Positions 24,270 to 34,408 are shown, counted from the stretch's first letter. The stretch: DNA of 64,000 nucleotides from a virus (IMGVR_UViG_3300033153_015063:124001-188000), one strand, 5' to 3'. Program-made: numbers and translations. Notes: generated from the sequence alone by a model not told the origin.

Positions 24270-26245
24270 TACTCGACACCTTCCAGTATCTCTTTGACCA
24301 GTTCCTGGTGGTCCCGGGAATCGGATACCATATCCCCTACCACATCGTCAAACAGGTCTCTTTTTCTCTTTTGCATCCGAAGTATCGACTCTTCAACCGT
24401 GTTCTTCGCTATGATATTGATGATGTACTTGGTGTCGGTGATACCAAGTCTGTGGATTCTGGCATCTCTCTGTTCCTGCTTCTTCGGGTTGTAGAGTGGA
24501 TCGAAGTTGACCAGGATATCAGCACAGTGTAGGTTCTGGCCGTAGTTCAGGGCGTCTGTGGTCACCAGTATCTCGTACTGGTCGATGTCATCGGGGCCTG
24601 ACCGGAAGTATTCGTTCTCTTCATTTTCTGAACCCCAGAACTGCCAGACCCTCCGCTGCTTCTCGTGGTTGTCAAGGGACCCATCGACATACAGCACTAC
24701 ATCTCCGAATAACTCTACCATTTTATCCTTGATGATGTGTGCCATACGAACCCATTGGGTGAAAATAACGATCTTCTTTTCACTCTCCATAGCTTCCGTC
24801 GATACCTCGACCAATACATCCAGCTTCGAGGAAGATTGTTTTATCTTCTCACGTTCGAACAGGTTATCAATCAGTTCGCTGTTGGATAGATGTAGAAGCA
24901 TCGAATCGTCAGCCAGCATACGGAGGAGAGAGAAATCCGCTGCGATTCCGTACCAATAATTATTTTTTACGTCTTTGGTGGCCTTCTTTTTCAATTTGAT
25001 GTAGAGCTTCTTTTGATGGTCGGACAATGGGACCTTGATGGTTTTGATTATTTTCTCGGGCATCTCTTTTGCAACCTGGTCCTTGGTGCGTCTTATCATA
25101 GCACCATACACACGTCTGTTGCATAGTTCGAGGTCTTTGTAGCCAATACGTTCCAGTTGATTGAATCCTCCATAGACGAAGTGTTGGTTCATAAACGTTC
25201 GATAGGACCCGAAAATCGTAGGGTCCACAAACTGCATGATACTGAACAGTTCTTCGAGTTTGTTCTCCAGTGGAGTCCCGGTCAGCACGTATTTGTTGGG
25301 GATTCCGACGCCCAGGTCCTTTACGGCCTTTGCCTGTCTGGTCTCGGGGTTCTTTATCCGCTGCCCCTCATCCAGCCCGATAACATCCCATTCCAGGCTC
25401 ATCAGGTGTTTCTGGTCCCTGACTACCTTTTCATAGTTTATTAGCACAAAGAAAGCCGTTTCCGTGCCGTTTTGCAGGGCCTGATACAATGGCATCCGTT
25501 TCTTTGGAGTACCCTCGATAATGAGTGGTTTTTCATCAGAGAACTTCTCAACCTCGTTCTCCCAATTGTAGAGAAGGGATGCTGGTGCGATGACCAACAC
25601 CCTTCTGGCCAGACCCTTTTCCTTCAACCAAGTGCAGGTGCAGATGAAACTGGCGGTTTTCCCAGTTCCCATCTCGTCAGCACAGATGGCCCGTTGGGTA
25701 AGTGCAAGGAATATAGCACCTTCCTGTTGGTATGATCGGAGTGGGAGATTCAGATTGTCCATGTCGGATTCCTGGAGGTCTCTGAGACGCTTTATATATT
25801 CATCGACCTTTGTATCATACTCGATTTTTGCACCGACCAACCTGGCCTCGGCTGCGAAATCCTCGACCTCGATGGAACGACCCAACATGGTAGAGCCATT
25901 ATCACAATACTGGTCCACGACGTCCACTATCCGCTCGTCGATGTAACGCTTGTTGTATCGTATCTCGATACGCCTGTAGAACGATGTAGAGAAATGGAGT
26001 ATAACCCTGTGGGTTTCTCGTTCTTTAATATCCTTGTATCTGGCCCCAACCTTCTGGCAGACCTCGACAACCTCTCCGTTCAAGGCCCCTTTCAGTATAG
26101 GGATATCCATGAGTGAGAACTCAATGGCTTTGATGTCGGGTCTCCATCTACGGTCCTTCAGGGAAGATAGTATCTTATCTCTCAAGTCGTTGCGGCCTTC
26201 TGGCTTCAACAAACCTCTCTCTTTATCGAGATATTCTATCTTCAC
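24269..26245 (-). CDS. SNF2-family DNA-dependent ATPase
   Basis: 658 residues. Motif I CADEMGTGKTASF (near residue 190), Ia VIAPASLLYNW, motif II VIGLDEGQRIKNP (DEGQ in place of the usual DEAH), motif III LTGTPLENKLEELF, and C-terminal motifs VIFTQW, TDALNYGQNL and QRDARIHRLG. It should translocate on or remodel protein-DNA complexes rather than unwind DNA. A GTG at 26245 lies 25 nt from a GTTTAAAAAG box (leaderless). The N-terminal 160 residues are specific to this protein. Confidence 0.85.
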   Translation of the reverse strand: MKIEYLDKERGLLKPEGRNDLRDKILSSLKDRRWRPDIKAIEFSLMDIPILKGALNGEVVEVCQKVGARYKDIKERETHRVILHFSTSFYRRIEIRYNKRYIDERIVDVVDQYCDNGSTMLGRSIEVEDFAAEARLVGAKIEYDTKVDEYIKRLRDLQESDMDNLNLPLRSYQQEGAIFLALTQRAICADEMGTGKTASFICTCTWLKEKGLARRVLVIAPASLLYNWENEVEKFSDEKPLIIEGTPKKRMPLYQALQNGTETAFFVLINYEKVVRDQKHLMSLEWDVIGLDEGQRIKNPETRQAKAVKDLGVGIPNKYVLTGTPLENKLEELFSIMQFVDPTIFGSYRTFMNQHFVYGGFNQLERIGYKDLELCNRRVYGAMIRRTKDQVAKEMPEKIIKTIKVPLSDHQKKLYIKLKKKATKDVKNNYWYGIAADFSLLRMLADDSMLLHLSNSELIDNLFEREKIKQSSSKLDVLVEVSTEAMESEKKIVIFTQWVRMAHIIKDKMVELFGDVVLYVDGSLDNHEKQRRVWQFWGSENEENEYFRSGPDDIDQYEILVTTDALNYGQNLHCADILVNFDPLYNPKKQEQRDARIHRLGITDTKYIINIIAKNTVEESILRMQKRKRDLFDDVVGDMVSDSRDHQELVKEILEGVE

Positions 26246-26368
26246 GGTGGTAGATTAACAGAACGAGTTTAAAAAGTACTGTATTAGAGCTTAACACTCT
26301 GGTCTCTGGTTGTTGGCCATTGGGTGGCCGTTGAGTTCATTTCCATCGTAGTTTGGTGGGATTGTTAA

Positions 26369-26417
26369 GAGAAAAAAGAAGAGAAAGAAAAAAGGTTGAG
26401 TGGGGGCAAAAGCCCCC
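26369..26417 (-). terminator. Hairpin plus T-rich tract after the surface-protein operon
   Basis: On the minus strand GGGGGC-TTTT-GCCCCC (26402-26417) is followed by a pyrimidine-rich tract with T runs (complement of 26369-26395). It sits 25 bp after the stop of the PKD protein gene and fits a transcription terminator. The rest of 26246-26368 holds only the SNF2 gene's TATA box. Confidence 0.55.
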
Positions 26418-26442
26418 GTAGTCCATCAATCGGTTATCCTAC

Positions 26443-27609
26443 CTAGTTCCTGTCGTTGTAGACCCGCCACGCCAACAACCCCAGGCCCACGATGATGATG
26501 AGCAGGCAGAACATCCCCGTGTCAGAGAGGAGTTGTTCGAGGGTCAGAAGAATGGTTGGTTCGTCATCCTCCTCCTCTTTCTCATCCACAGTGATGGTGA
26601 GGCAGTCAGTGTCCTGGGCACCATTGTTGTCGGTCACGGTCAGGTTCACGACGTAGGTCCCTGCGTCGTCGTAGCTGTGGACCACCTCGATACCAGACCC
26701 GGTTTCCCCATCACCGAAATTCCATGCGTAGGAGATGATTGTCCCGTCTCCTCCGGTGGCGTCGCTGAAGTCCACAGAGTCATAGCCGTCGAAGGTGATT
26801 GTCTCGTCCTGTTCCACGTTGGTCTTGTCGGCGTTGGCCACGGCCACGGGTATGGTGTTCAGGTTCGCACCACCGATGGCAAAGCAGCTTCGACCGGAGA
26901 TACCACTGAGAACCTCGATATACTCATCGGTCACGAAGGTTCCACTGTTGAGAGTCGGGACATATTCGTACTTCCCGAGGGTATCCGACCACCGCACCAC
27001 CTTGAAGTCATTGGCGTCGAGGTCAAGCTCCACGAGGTCGACGTTGGCGAATCCCATACGGAAAAAGGCACCGTGAACGCCAGCTTCCCTGGGTTCCATG
27101 CATCCATAGATTCCTGGGGCATCCTCGATTGTCACGTGATTGTCCCAGGGTTCGACGGACACAGGCCCTTCACCATACCTATAGACGCCGCCAGCGGGGA
27201 TCGGGCTGTACATAGCCCACGTATGAGTCAGGTGGAGGTCGCTGAACAGAGTGACTTCTCCAGTGGCCGTAACGGTGTCGGTGTCCATCAGGGTGAAGCC
27301 CATGAGCTCCTGTTGTGCGACGACTGTGTAAACATCTCCATCTTCCAGAACGGTACTGGTGAACTGGAGATACCCATCGGCATCGGATGGGATGTCGTCC
27401 ACAGTGAGAACTTCCTCGGTTGAGGATGCACGGAAGACGCCATCTCCGTAGACAGGGTAGTCTTCCGTGAACCCATAGTAGGCATAACCCTCCAGAACCT
27501 TGAGAGGCTCAGGGGCGGCCTGGACGTTCGTGGTCGGGAACATCGAAACCATGAGGGCCACGATGACCAGAAGCAGGGTCGATTTCATCACGTGTGTGTT
27601 TTTTTCCAT
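26443..27609 (-). CDS. Exported PKD-domain surface protein with C-terminal anchor
   Basis: About 388 residues. The ATG at 27609 is chosen because AGGAGG lies 8 nt upstream. A signal peptide (STLLLVIVALMVSMF, cleavage probably after VQA) leads to two beta-rich regions and, near residues 265-345, a PKD domain with SYAWNFGDGETGSG, HSYDDAGTYVVNLTVTDNN. An acidic linker (DEKEEEDDEP) precedes a membrane helix and an RVYNDRN cytoplasmic end. It should be displayed on the cell or particle surface, in an operon with the two genes upstream. Confidence 0.7.
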   Translation of the reverse strand: MEKNTHVMKSTLLLVIVALMVSMFPTTNVQAAPEPLKVLEGYAYYGFTEDYPVYGDGVFRASSTEEVLTVDDIPSDADGYLQFTSTVLEDGDVYTVVAQQELMGFTLMDTDTVTATGEVTLFSDLHLTHTWAMYSPIPAGGVYRYGEGPVSVEPWDNHVTIEDAPGIYGCMEPREAGVHGAFFRMGFANVDLVELDLDANDFKVVRWSDTLGKYEYVPTLNSGTFVTDEYIEVLSGISGRSCFAIGGANLNTIPVAVANADKTNVEQDETITFDGYDSVDFSDATGGDGTIISYAWNFGDGETGSGIEVVHSYDDAGTYVVNLTVTDNNGAQDTDCLTITVDEKEEEDDEPTILLTLEQLLSDTGMFCLLIIIVGLGLLAWRVYNDRN

Positions 27610-27621
27610 CTTCATCACCTC

Positions 27622-30600
27622 CTAGGCTCCTGCGGCCGATTGACCTTCGTCTTCATCGTATGTGGTTGGACTTTCCACCCAGAACACACGAACGACGATT
27701 TGCCCAGATGTCCAGTCAGAACCTTCCAATCCTGCGTCGAACTCCAGAAGGCCATCTCCAGCAACTGCGTTGCCACTTCCGTAATCTGGTGTGTAGTAGT
27801 TCGTTATCCAGCCACTGACTGTATCCCAGACCTGTATCCCGAAGTTCTGAGATGTGGCAGGGAAGCCTGTCCACGCAAAGTTGACCTCAAGATAGGTGGC
27901 TGATCCGTAGTCTTCCGGTTTGGTCGTGTCATCGACTCCACCAGTCTCGAAGGTTGGGGTACCACTACAGCTCCAGCCGCCCTCATCACAGTACCAATAT
28001 CCATTCCCGTCCAACAGGTTGATGACCTTGATTTTGATTTCGGGCGAGGCGGGAACACCACTATCTGATACACTGAGAAGATAGGTATCCATCACGTGAC
28101 CAGAACCATCATCATAGTAGAGGTTGAATTGCCACGTTCCTACCATGTCGATAGTGAAAAGGCCAGCGGCACCTGGATCGTAGATGAAAGCCTCACCATC
28201 AGCCCACGAACCTACAGCAGGCATGTTGTTATAGATAGCTCCTGCATACCCTCCGTCACACGGCCCATGAATACCATCACTACAGGGTACCATAGTTCTC
28301 TGGACACCTCCAGTTCGGTCAGTAAAACTGGGGTCTAAGACGATGATCTGCATCTGGGTCGGAGCGTCGTCGTCGACATCTTCGTAGATGGTGTGGATAC
28401 GGATATCGTGGGATGGGTCTCCGACCAGATCAAGAGTACCGACGGGCCCACCAGCCCACAGTGATGTATCCTTGTCGTAGATATCTGCAATACCAGATGC
28501 CATTCCAATGTCGTAGATATCGGGTTTTGTGTTGAGGACCTGGTTGTCTCGCTCGGAAGGACCGGTGTCAGACATATCGAACTCGTAGGACCACCGATAG
28601 GCGTCGTCGTAGACAACTTCTCCGATGTGGAGCATTCCACCGTCATCGAACGGTATCATGTCGTGACCATCGGCAGACTGAACCTCGGTATAGACCGGGG
28701 TCCGCCATACCTGGTTGGTAGCATCCCATATCTCGTAGGTGTAATAGTCGGTGGAAGCGTGTCCGGTGTAGGCATACTCGTAGTAGGCCCAGGCGTCAAC
28801 GATACCATCACCAGGGGTTCCAGCACCACCGGGCACTCCTTGTGCGGTACCCGTGTTCATTGCAGCGGTGGTTGATCCATCGTCCAGAGGATGGCCCATG
28901 TGAGAGAGCCACTCGCCCACTGGAACGACGCCTGCGAATGCGGTGTCGACACCGAGGGAGATAGCGTTGAACCCTGCACCGTCTTCACCCAGTCCATCGT
29001 CGGCACGGAGGGTATCGAAGGTGGTTCCATAGGGAGAACCCTCCATGTAGAGGTTGATACCGACGACCCAGGGGTCGATAGCGTCAGTGGTAGGTGCCTG
29101 GTAGATATCCTCTCCAGCGGAGAAGAAGCCGTCAGCGTTGTCGTCAAGGTACCACCAGGCACCGTTGGGTGCTTCGTTCATACGGTGGCAATCGGGGTCA
29201 ACACCATCTGGGTCGCAAGGTGCGTTCGGGGTATCGACGTACAGTTCGTCATCGCCAGGCACGGCGTTGGTCCCAAAGGTACTGTCGACACCGGAGTTGA
29301 AGATGGCTTCCTCCCAATCGTAGTCTCCGTCGGTGTTCTCGTCATACCATGCCCACATCCGGGGGAGAGCTGGGGTTTGGCAGTTCTGGTCGGCACCTTT
29401 CAGATCGGGTCCAGCCCCCATGTAGTCGCACATCTCCTGTGCGACAGCCCCACTGGCCTGGTTGGGATCTCCAGATCCGGCGGTTGCTACTCCATCAGAA
29501 TCGGCGAAGATGTCGTCTGACCCTGCTGGGTTGATGGAACCGCCACCGCCCAGGTCCACGAACACGGCGAAGCTTTCCATACTCTGAGGGATACGGTCAG
29601 CAGGTAGGGATAGATCCACTCCGTTCACAGTTCCGTAACCACTGGAGTAGTCAGAAGACATGAAGAAGTTCTGTTCGTTGTCGGAACCAACGACCCAGAC
29701 CCACTCCCAATCCCACTCGGCTGGAGACCATTTTCCAACAGCCTCGACCTCAGGATAGAGGTCCACGAGGTTCTCTGCGGTAGGAAGGAAGGTGCAATCG
29801 GTCTGAGCGGGGTTACACCATTCGAAATCCTGGAACTTCATCGGGATGACGTTCCAGCCGTCCACCACAGTCATGTAGTCACCCAGGGAGCCAGCTGTCA
29901 CAGCATAGGACGTGTAATAGGTGTTTCCAGCATCGTCCTCGACAGTGATACCGATGGTGTAGAATCCAGCTACTGTATATTGCCAGTACGGGTAGTCGTT
30001 GGGTTGTACAACGGCACCGTTCCAGTCGTTACAGGCGTCTTCGGTGACGTCGACATCTCCGATGATGACGTTGGCTGCTGCGGGGTTTGGGATGTAGGCA
30101 CCGATGTCCAGATAATAAATCTGGTCGGTTCCAGCAGGTCCACCGGCTACACCACCACAGGCAAGGAGTCCGTCGCCCCCTGAGATGTCATAGTCGATGA
30201 ATACCGTCATAGCCGGGATTGGTAGTACGTCGAAGGTGGCAACGAGGTCTCCTACGTCGGTCTCCATCTCGAACCCAGTGTTTGGAGAAACAACCGTTGT
30301 TGGCTGGAAGGTGTCCACGAAGGGGTTTGTTCCATCAACAACAGTCTTTGTCCAGGGCGTTCCGACGTTGGAGAACGTGTTGGGCACGGAATCGTCGCCG
30401 GTCACCGCATAGAAGAAATCTGTTTCATCGTCAGTAGGGATGGTGATGGTATAGTAGTAAGAACCAGAACCCGCACCCATCGAAGTCATAGTTCCCTGGT
30501 CTGCACCGTTGTGGTAGTAGTGGACGTTGACCACTGGTTCGACGGGAGTTCCGACATCATACCAGTTCTCGATGACGAAGGTATAGGTCCCCCCGGTTTC

Positions 30601-32496
30601 GAAGTTGGTACCTGTAACGTCGGCACCAGTCCATGGGCTGTTACCCTCCAACCACTTGAAGGTGGAAGGTGCTGCTGGTGCGGTTGTATCCTGTACGATG
30701 ACCAGGATAGGATCGGCGTCGGTGTATCCCTCGTAGTCGGTTACGGTGATGGTGGCAACATAGGTCCCCTTGTTGGTGTATGAGTGACCGAAGATACCAT
30801 CAGCCTCGTTGTCGGCCTCGGTACCGGAGAAAGGTGCATCAGTTCCCTGGCAGGTGGAGAGTTCAGTTCCATCATTGGGGAGAGGGGAACCGCCATAGGA
30901 TTCTGCACCACCGTCGGCAGGCAGCACAGGATAGAGGTCTCCTCTCTCACGGCAGGTGGCGGAACCATCACCGAAGTCAACGACGACATCATGGTTGAAA
31001 TCGCCGAGCTGCCAGTTTGCACCAGATGTCAGCACACCCGGGTTTCCATCAAGGGTGTTCCAGGAGTCAAATGCTATCCACTCACCCTCGTCGATGGTCA
31101 CACTGACGAGGTTGGCCCCTGGTGGTGGGGCCGGGTCGGCGTTGGCCTCGGCCTGGAGTACAGCATCAGGACCGGAACCACCAGCCATTGTGAAGTAGGT
31201 GGTATCACTATGAATGTTGGTGGCTGTGTTGATGACATCACCATACCCGACCGGACGGGCCGTATCAGCGATGTCGATGGACCAGTCAACATGACCGGCA
31301 CGGGTCGGAGCGATGAAGGTATGTCGCCAATAGGCGGACCCAGATGGGTCGTTGGTCAAGGCGACGGTGCATGGATCGGAAGCAGTTGGGCAGTAGAGTT
31401 GGTCACCAGCACCAGGAGTACTCTCAGTGGTATCACCAGTGAGGATGAAATCCACACCACTCACCGTTCCGCCATCGGGATCGGATGCATAGACGATGAC
31501 CTGCCAGGTTGTCGTGGATGGGACCGACAGAGGGAGAGTCGAAGATCCGAGGGTGATTACAGGGTCCGTGTCATCAGTGTAAACAACGGACTCGGTCAAC
31601 TCGAACCTACTGTCAGTGATGTCTCCAGCAGGGAAAAAGGTCTCATCCCAGACCACCATCGAGATGGTATAAATACCAGGGATAGAGTTCGAGGAACCCC
31701 ATGTCAGGCCAGTCCGACCAGCTGCGTTGGTGGCCGTGTCGATGATGTCGGCTTCGACGTTCCCTCCAGGGTGGTTCTCGTCATCCAGGTTGTAGGTGGC
31801 GAAAATCTGGTTCTCTGGGTGGCCGAAGGTGTTGGGGGCGTTCTCGGGGTCGAAGTCGGGGTTTCCCGTGCCACTCTCGAACCAGACAATCTCACCATAG
31901 TCGGTCCAGGTGCCGTAGTTCAGGGTTGGCACGTCAGGGTCGGTCACAGAACCTGCCCCTCCGATGACTGACCAGGTGATTGCACCTGCCCCAGCGTCGG
32001 TTTCTACGAACACATAGGGAGTGGTCTGGTCGTTCGTTGCACCCTGGTCGCCCTCGATACAGTTCCCGCCACCGTCGTCACACTCTGGTGGTTCGTTCCA
32101 CGCCAGTTCGACGTCGATAAGCGGGAAAGCGGTCTGGACAGTGATGGTCACTGAACTCGCTTCGTCGGTTCCCTTCTTGGCATAGACCATCATAGTGTCT
32201 CCGACATCAGCGTCAAGACCACCATTGGCAAATACCTCTGTGGCGTCGTTCATCTGCACGACACCCTGGGCGTTCGTTGTGAACGGGCCAGCAAGATGGA
32301 AACCCACCTCACTGGAATCCTCGTTCCGAATCCACACGTCGGCTCCAGCCACATCGCTGCCAACCGTATCCACAACGTGAACACGGATAGGTTGCAGCGA
32401 AGGGCCCTGTGCCTCCGATGTCTCCACCCAGGGAACTACAGAGAGTAATCCCAGGAGGAGGAGCAATCCCAAAACAAGAGCACTGTTTTGTTTCAT
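27622..32496 (-). CDS. Giant exported PKD/Ig-like surface protein
   Basis: About 1,624 residues from MKQNSALVLGLLLLLGLLSV (AGGTGG upstream). Signal peptide with likely cleavage near SEAQG. The first ~100 residues resemble an Ig-like/carboxypeptidase-regulatory fold (IRVHVVDTVGSDVAGADVWI). PKD-type repeats follow, e.g. HDVVVDFGDGSATC, FGHSYTNKGTYVATITVTD. A long Asp/Gly-rich region with calcium-binding-like DxDxDGxxD stretches (DENTDGDYDWEEA, DDNADGFFSAGED) suggests metal-stabilised, dockerin-like loops. No C-terminal membrane helix is seen, so it may attach through its operon partners. Confidence 0.7.
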   Translation of the reverse strand: MKQNSALVLGLLLLLGLLSVVPWVETSEAQGPSLQPIRVHVVDTVGSDVAGADVWIRNEDSSEVGFHLAGPFTTNAQGVVQMNDATEVFANGGLDADVGDTMMVYAKKGTDEASSVTITVQTAFPLIDVELAWNEPPECDDGGGNCIEGDQGATNDQTTPYVFVETDAGAGAITWSVIGGAGSVTDPDVPTLNYGTWTDYGEIVWFESGTGNPDFDPENAPNTFGHPENQIFATYNLDDENHPGGNVEADIIDTATNAAGRTGLTWGSSNSIPGIYTISMVVWDETFFPAGDITDSRFELTESVVYTDDTDPVITLGSSTLPLSVPSTTTWQVIVYASDPDGGTVSGVDFILTGDTTESTPGAGDQLYCPTASDPCTVALTNDPSGSAYWRHTFIAPTRAGHVDWSIDIADTARPVGYGDVINTATNIHSDTTYFTMAGGSGPDAVLQAEANADPAPPPGANLVSVTIDEGEWIAFDSWNTLDGNPGVLTSGANWQLGDFNHDVVVDFGDGSATCRERGDLYPVLPADGGAESYGGSPLPNDGTELSTCQGTDAPFSGTEADNEADGIFGHSYTNKGTYVATITVTDYEGYTDADPILVIVQDTTAPAAPSTFKWLEGNSPWTGADVTGTNFETGGTYTFVIENWYDVGTPVEPVVNVHYYHNGADQGTMTSMGAGSGSYYYTITIPTDDETDFFYAVTGDDSVPNTFSNVGTPWTKTVVDGTNPFVDTFQPTTVVSPNTGFEMETDVGDLVATFDVLPIPAMTVFIDYDISGGDGLLACGGVAGGPAGTDQIYYLDIGAYIPNPAAANVIIGDVDVTEDACNDWNGAVVQPNDYPYWQYTVAGFYTIGITVEDDAGNTYYTSYAVTAGSLGDYMTVVDGWNVIPMKFQDFEWCNPAQTDCTFLPTAENLVDLYPEVEAVGKWSPAEWDWEWVWVVGSDNEQNFFMSSDYSSGYGTVNGVDLSLPADRIPQSMESFAVFVDLGGGGSINPAGSDDIFADSDGVATAGSGDPNQASGAVAQEMCDYMGAGPDLKGADQNCQTPALPRMWAWYDENTDGDYDWEEAIFNSGVDSTFGTNAVPGDDELYVDTPNAPCDPDGVDPDCHRMNEAPNGAWWYLDDNADGFFSAGEDIYQAPTTDAIDPWVVGINLYMEGSPYGTTFDTLRADDGLGEDGAGFNAISLGVDTAFAGVVPVGEWLSHMGHPLDDGSTTAAMNTGTAQGVPGGAGTPGDGIVDAWAYYEYAYTGHASTDYYTYEIWDATNQVWRTPVYTEVQSADGHDMIPFDDGGMLHIGEVVYDDAYRWSYEFDMSDTGPSERDNQVLNTKPDIYDIGMASGIADIYDKDTSLWAGGPVGTLDLVGDPSHDIRIHTIYEDVDDDAPTQMQIIVLDPSFTDRTGGVQRTMVPCSDGIHGPCDGGYAGAIYNNMPAVGSWADGEAFIYDPGAAGLFTIDMVGTWQFNLYYDDGSGHVMDTYLLSVSDSGVPASPEIKIKVINLLDGNGYWYCDEGGWSCSGTPTFETGGVDDTTKPEDYGSATYLEVNFAWTGFPATSQNFGIQVWDTVSGWITNYYTPDYGSGNAVAGDGLLEFDAGLEGSDWTSGQIVVRVFWVESPTTYDEDEGQSAAGA

Positions 32497-32508
32497 GTTG
32501 TCCACCTA

Positions 32509-32964
32509 TCAGGTTTCCATGCGTTGATTGGCCTTACGATATTTAAAAATACCGATACCAATCAACGCTGAAAGCATCAAAAATGTGCAGGCGTATCCCT
32601 GCCACCCCCACCCCCATTTATCCTCGACCACGAAGTCTATCTCGACCACAGAAGTATCATCCCTGTCAACCCGTATATATTCCTCGTAGTACTCATTTTT
32701 GAAGTCGAAGGATATCCGTATCTCATCTCCGTCTGACACCTCAAATCCATCTTGATTGGTGATCTGGTAGTAACCGTCTTCGTTGGTGTCGTCGGTCACT
32801 TTCCCCCCCTGATCCATGTTTTCTGCGACGACCTCGATACCTTCAATGGGGTCTCCATCCTGGTCCTCGATGCATCCCTTTATAATGTATGGCATAGTGG
32901 GCCCAGCGGTTGCGGCGACAGAAAACAACATCAGCATCATCAAACACAGAATGATGGTTCTCAT
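32509..32964 (-). CDS. Small exported carboxypeptidase-regulatory-like protein with membrane anchor
   Basis: 151 residues. Signal peptide (IILCLMMLMLFSVAATA), a single CarboxypepD_reg/Ig-like beta domain (GCIEDQDGDPIEGIEVVAEN, DGYYQITNQDGFEVSDGD), and a C-terminal membrane helix (FLMLSALIGIGIF) with a basic KYRKANQR tail. It is the first gene of the surface operon and starts about 25 nt from a TTATTAAAG box (leaderless). It could anchor the giant protein; this is inference. Confidence 0.65.
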   Translation of the reverse strand: MRTIILCLMMLMLFSVAATAGPTMPYIIKGCIEDQDGDPIEGIEVVAENMDQGGKVTDDTNEDGYYQITNQDGFEVSDGDEIRISFDFKNEYYEEYIRVDRDDTSVVEIDFVVEDKWGWGWQGYACTFLMLSALIGIGIFKYRKANQRMET

Positions 32965-33040
32965 AGTTGGTGAGAAGGGAGTTGTCTTTAATAAGTTTGC
33001 TACGGTACTCTTTATATAGTATGATGCTGATTACGGTCCG

Positions 33041-33406
33041 ATGGCATTGGATGACTATAAACCTGAGACTCTAAGCCTCATCATGGGGCTTATCGTTGGA
33101 ATCCTTCTGTTCCTCTACGGATGGTACGCCGGAGATGTAGACCCAGAGTTCTCGCCAGCCCTGACCATCATCCTTCTGGGTGGTGGAGTCGGGTGGGTCC
33201 TCGGTTGGCTCTACACTTCGTTTTTCTCAGAGAATAAGAACGTGGTGATGGTGGTTTACCTCGTCGTAGGGGTGTTCTTCCTCATCTCCAGCGAGCTGTT
33301 CGGAAGCCTGGGTTACGACCTGAGCCTGGGACTGGACGGTATCTACCATCTCGGCCTGTCAGCGGCCGGTTTCGGTGCAGTCGTTGGACTGTTCTTACAG
33401 AACTGA
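33041..33406 (+). CDS. Small four-helix membrane protein
   Basis: 121 residues with four hydrophobic segments (LSLIMGLIVGILLFLYGW, LTIILLGGGVGWVLGWLY, VVMVVYLVVGVFFLIS and a C-terminal LGLSAAGFGAVVGLFL). ATG at 33041 is 28 nt from a CTTTATATAG box. Divergent from the surface-protein operon. Unknown. Confidence 0.65.
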   Translation: MALDDYKPETLSLIMGLIVGILLFLYGWYAGDVDPEFSPALTIILLGGGVGWVLGWLYTSFFSENKNVVMVVYLVVGVFFLISSELFGSLGYDLSLGLDGIYHLGLSAAGFGAVVGLFLQN

Positions 33407-33430
33407 GGCTACTCCAACCCTAACCCTATT

Positions 33431-33796
33431 TTATTCTTCTTTTTTTGCCCACTCTAACAAATCTTCTATTCTGTAGAACACAGGGATTCCAATATTCTCT
33501 GCGGTCTCTACTTCTTCGTCAGAACCAGTGGAGTGCCCTTCCAATCTGAGAAGGGCATCACACCTTCTCACTATTGACAAGCAATAGTCCATCCAACGAC
33601 GAAAGTCCATATCCTTGCTATACTCAAACTCTATTTCGCAGAAATATGTGAGATGGGGACAAAAGGCGGCGATACCACTCTTGATGAGTTCGAGTGAAAC
33701 TTCCATCGCTACCTTCACGTTCTCGATCCTGGCATATTCATCAAGTGTCCCGCCATCACTCAACGGTCCAGCCACGTAGACAAATTTGTTATACAT
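33431..33796 (-). CDS. DUF4406 / nucleoside 2-deoxyribosyltransferase-like protein
   Basis: 121 residues from MYNKFVYVAGPLSDGG. The pattern YVAGPLS, N..V.A..VSLELIKSGIAAFCPHLT, DYCLSIVRRCDALLRLEGHS, GSDEEVETAENIGIPVF matches the DUF4406 group, related to nucleoside 2-deoxyribosyltransferases. Such proteins are common in phages and probably act in nucleotide metabolism. Confidence 0.7.
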   Translation of the reverse strand: MYNKFVYVAGPLSDGGTLDEYARIENVKVAMEVSLELIKSGIAAFCPHLTYFCEIEFEYSKDMDFRRWMDYCLSIVRRCDALLRLEGHSTGSDEEVETAENIGIPVFYRIEDLLEWAKKEE

Positions 33797-33875
33797 GCAG
33801 ATGAGATGGTAGGATGTGTTTAAAAAGACTTTCCTTTGGGCCTCGGGCCGCCCCTTGACATTCAACCCCTGGCTA

Positions 33876-34223
33876 TCATATGTCGGCCATAACTATATAG
33901 CATGTTATTGGGTTTTTACCACGAATTATTGTCTCACTCTCGACAATAATCTTTTTTGACTTGAGTACTGTAGTGGCTGCCTGAAAGCTACATATAATCG
34001 CTGCATCTCGGAATACGTGTTTGTTGTTTGATGGTATGTCCATCTCCCATTGTGTATAGTCCATTCCTCCTATATGATTTTCGGCCTGTGCCCATCTGAA
34101 TAGGCTCAACTGATAGAAGTCTGGAGGAGCTTTAAGTTCATAACCCATATCTATCAATCTCTGAGCCATCTTCTTTGCTGTTGGGCTCGGATAATAAACG
34201 ACTATCTCACCTTCACTTGTCAT
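33876..34223 (-). CDS. Unknown protein
   Basis: 115 residues; ATG at 34223 overlaps the upstream stop (TGATG). Starts MTSEGEIVVYYPSPTAKKMA. Alpha/beta, no recognised motif. Confidence 0.5.
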   Translation of the reverse strand: MTSEGEIVVYYPSPTAKKMAQRLIDMGYELKAPPDFYQLSLFRWAQAENHIGGMDYTQWEMDIPSNNKHVFRDAAIICSFQAATTVLKSKKIIVESETIIRGKNPITCYIVMADI

Positions 34224-34399
34224 CAACAACCATCTCCTACCATAACCTTTAATGTACGGCCACCGAAATCTACCGGCGGGTATGATGGTTGGAGTTTGGC
34301 CATCAGTTGCTCAGCCAACTGCCTGGTAGAACGGCGGGTGTTGGTGATTTCGTCCCACTCACCAAAATCCCATAAGGCGACGTAGAACTTGTGTGTCAT
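34223..34399 (-). CDS. 58-residue small protein
   Basis: Starts MTHKFYVALWDFGEWDEITN ten bases after the methyltransferase stop and is coupled to the next gene by TGATG. The whole 180-bp interval is accounted for by this frame. Unknown function. Confidence 0.5.
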   Translation of the reverse strand: MTHKFYVALWDFGEWDEITNTRRSTRQLAEQLMAKLQPSYPPVDFGGRTLKVMVGDGC

Positions 34400-34408
34400 C
34401 TCAAATCC

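Noticed and set aside
26533-27423. 296-codon open frame on the plus strand opposite the PKD protein
   Set aside because: Antisense shadow without TATA box, ribosome site or recognisable motif.
27622-32496. Long open frames on the plus strand inside the giant surface-protein gene (for example around 30784-31971)
   Set aside because: They are antisense shadows of a GC-skewed coding region, lack promoters and have no domain; the minus-strand protein has a signal peptide and PKD motifs.
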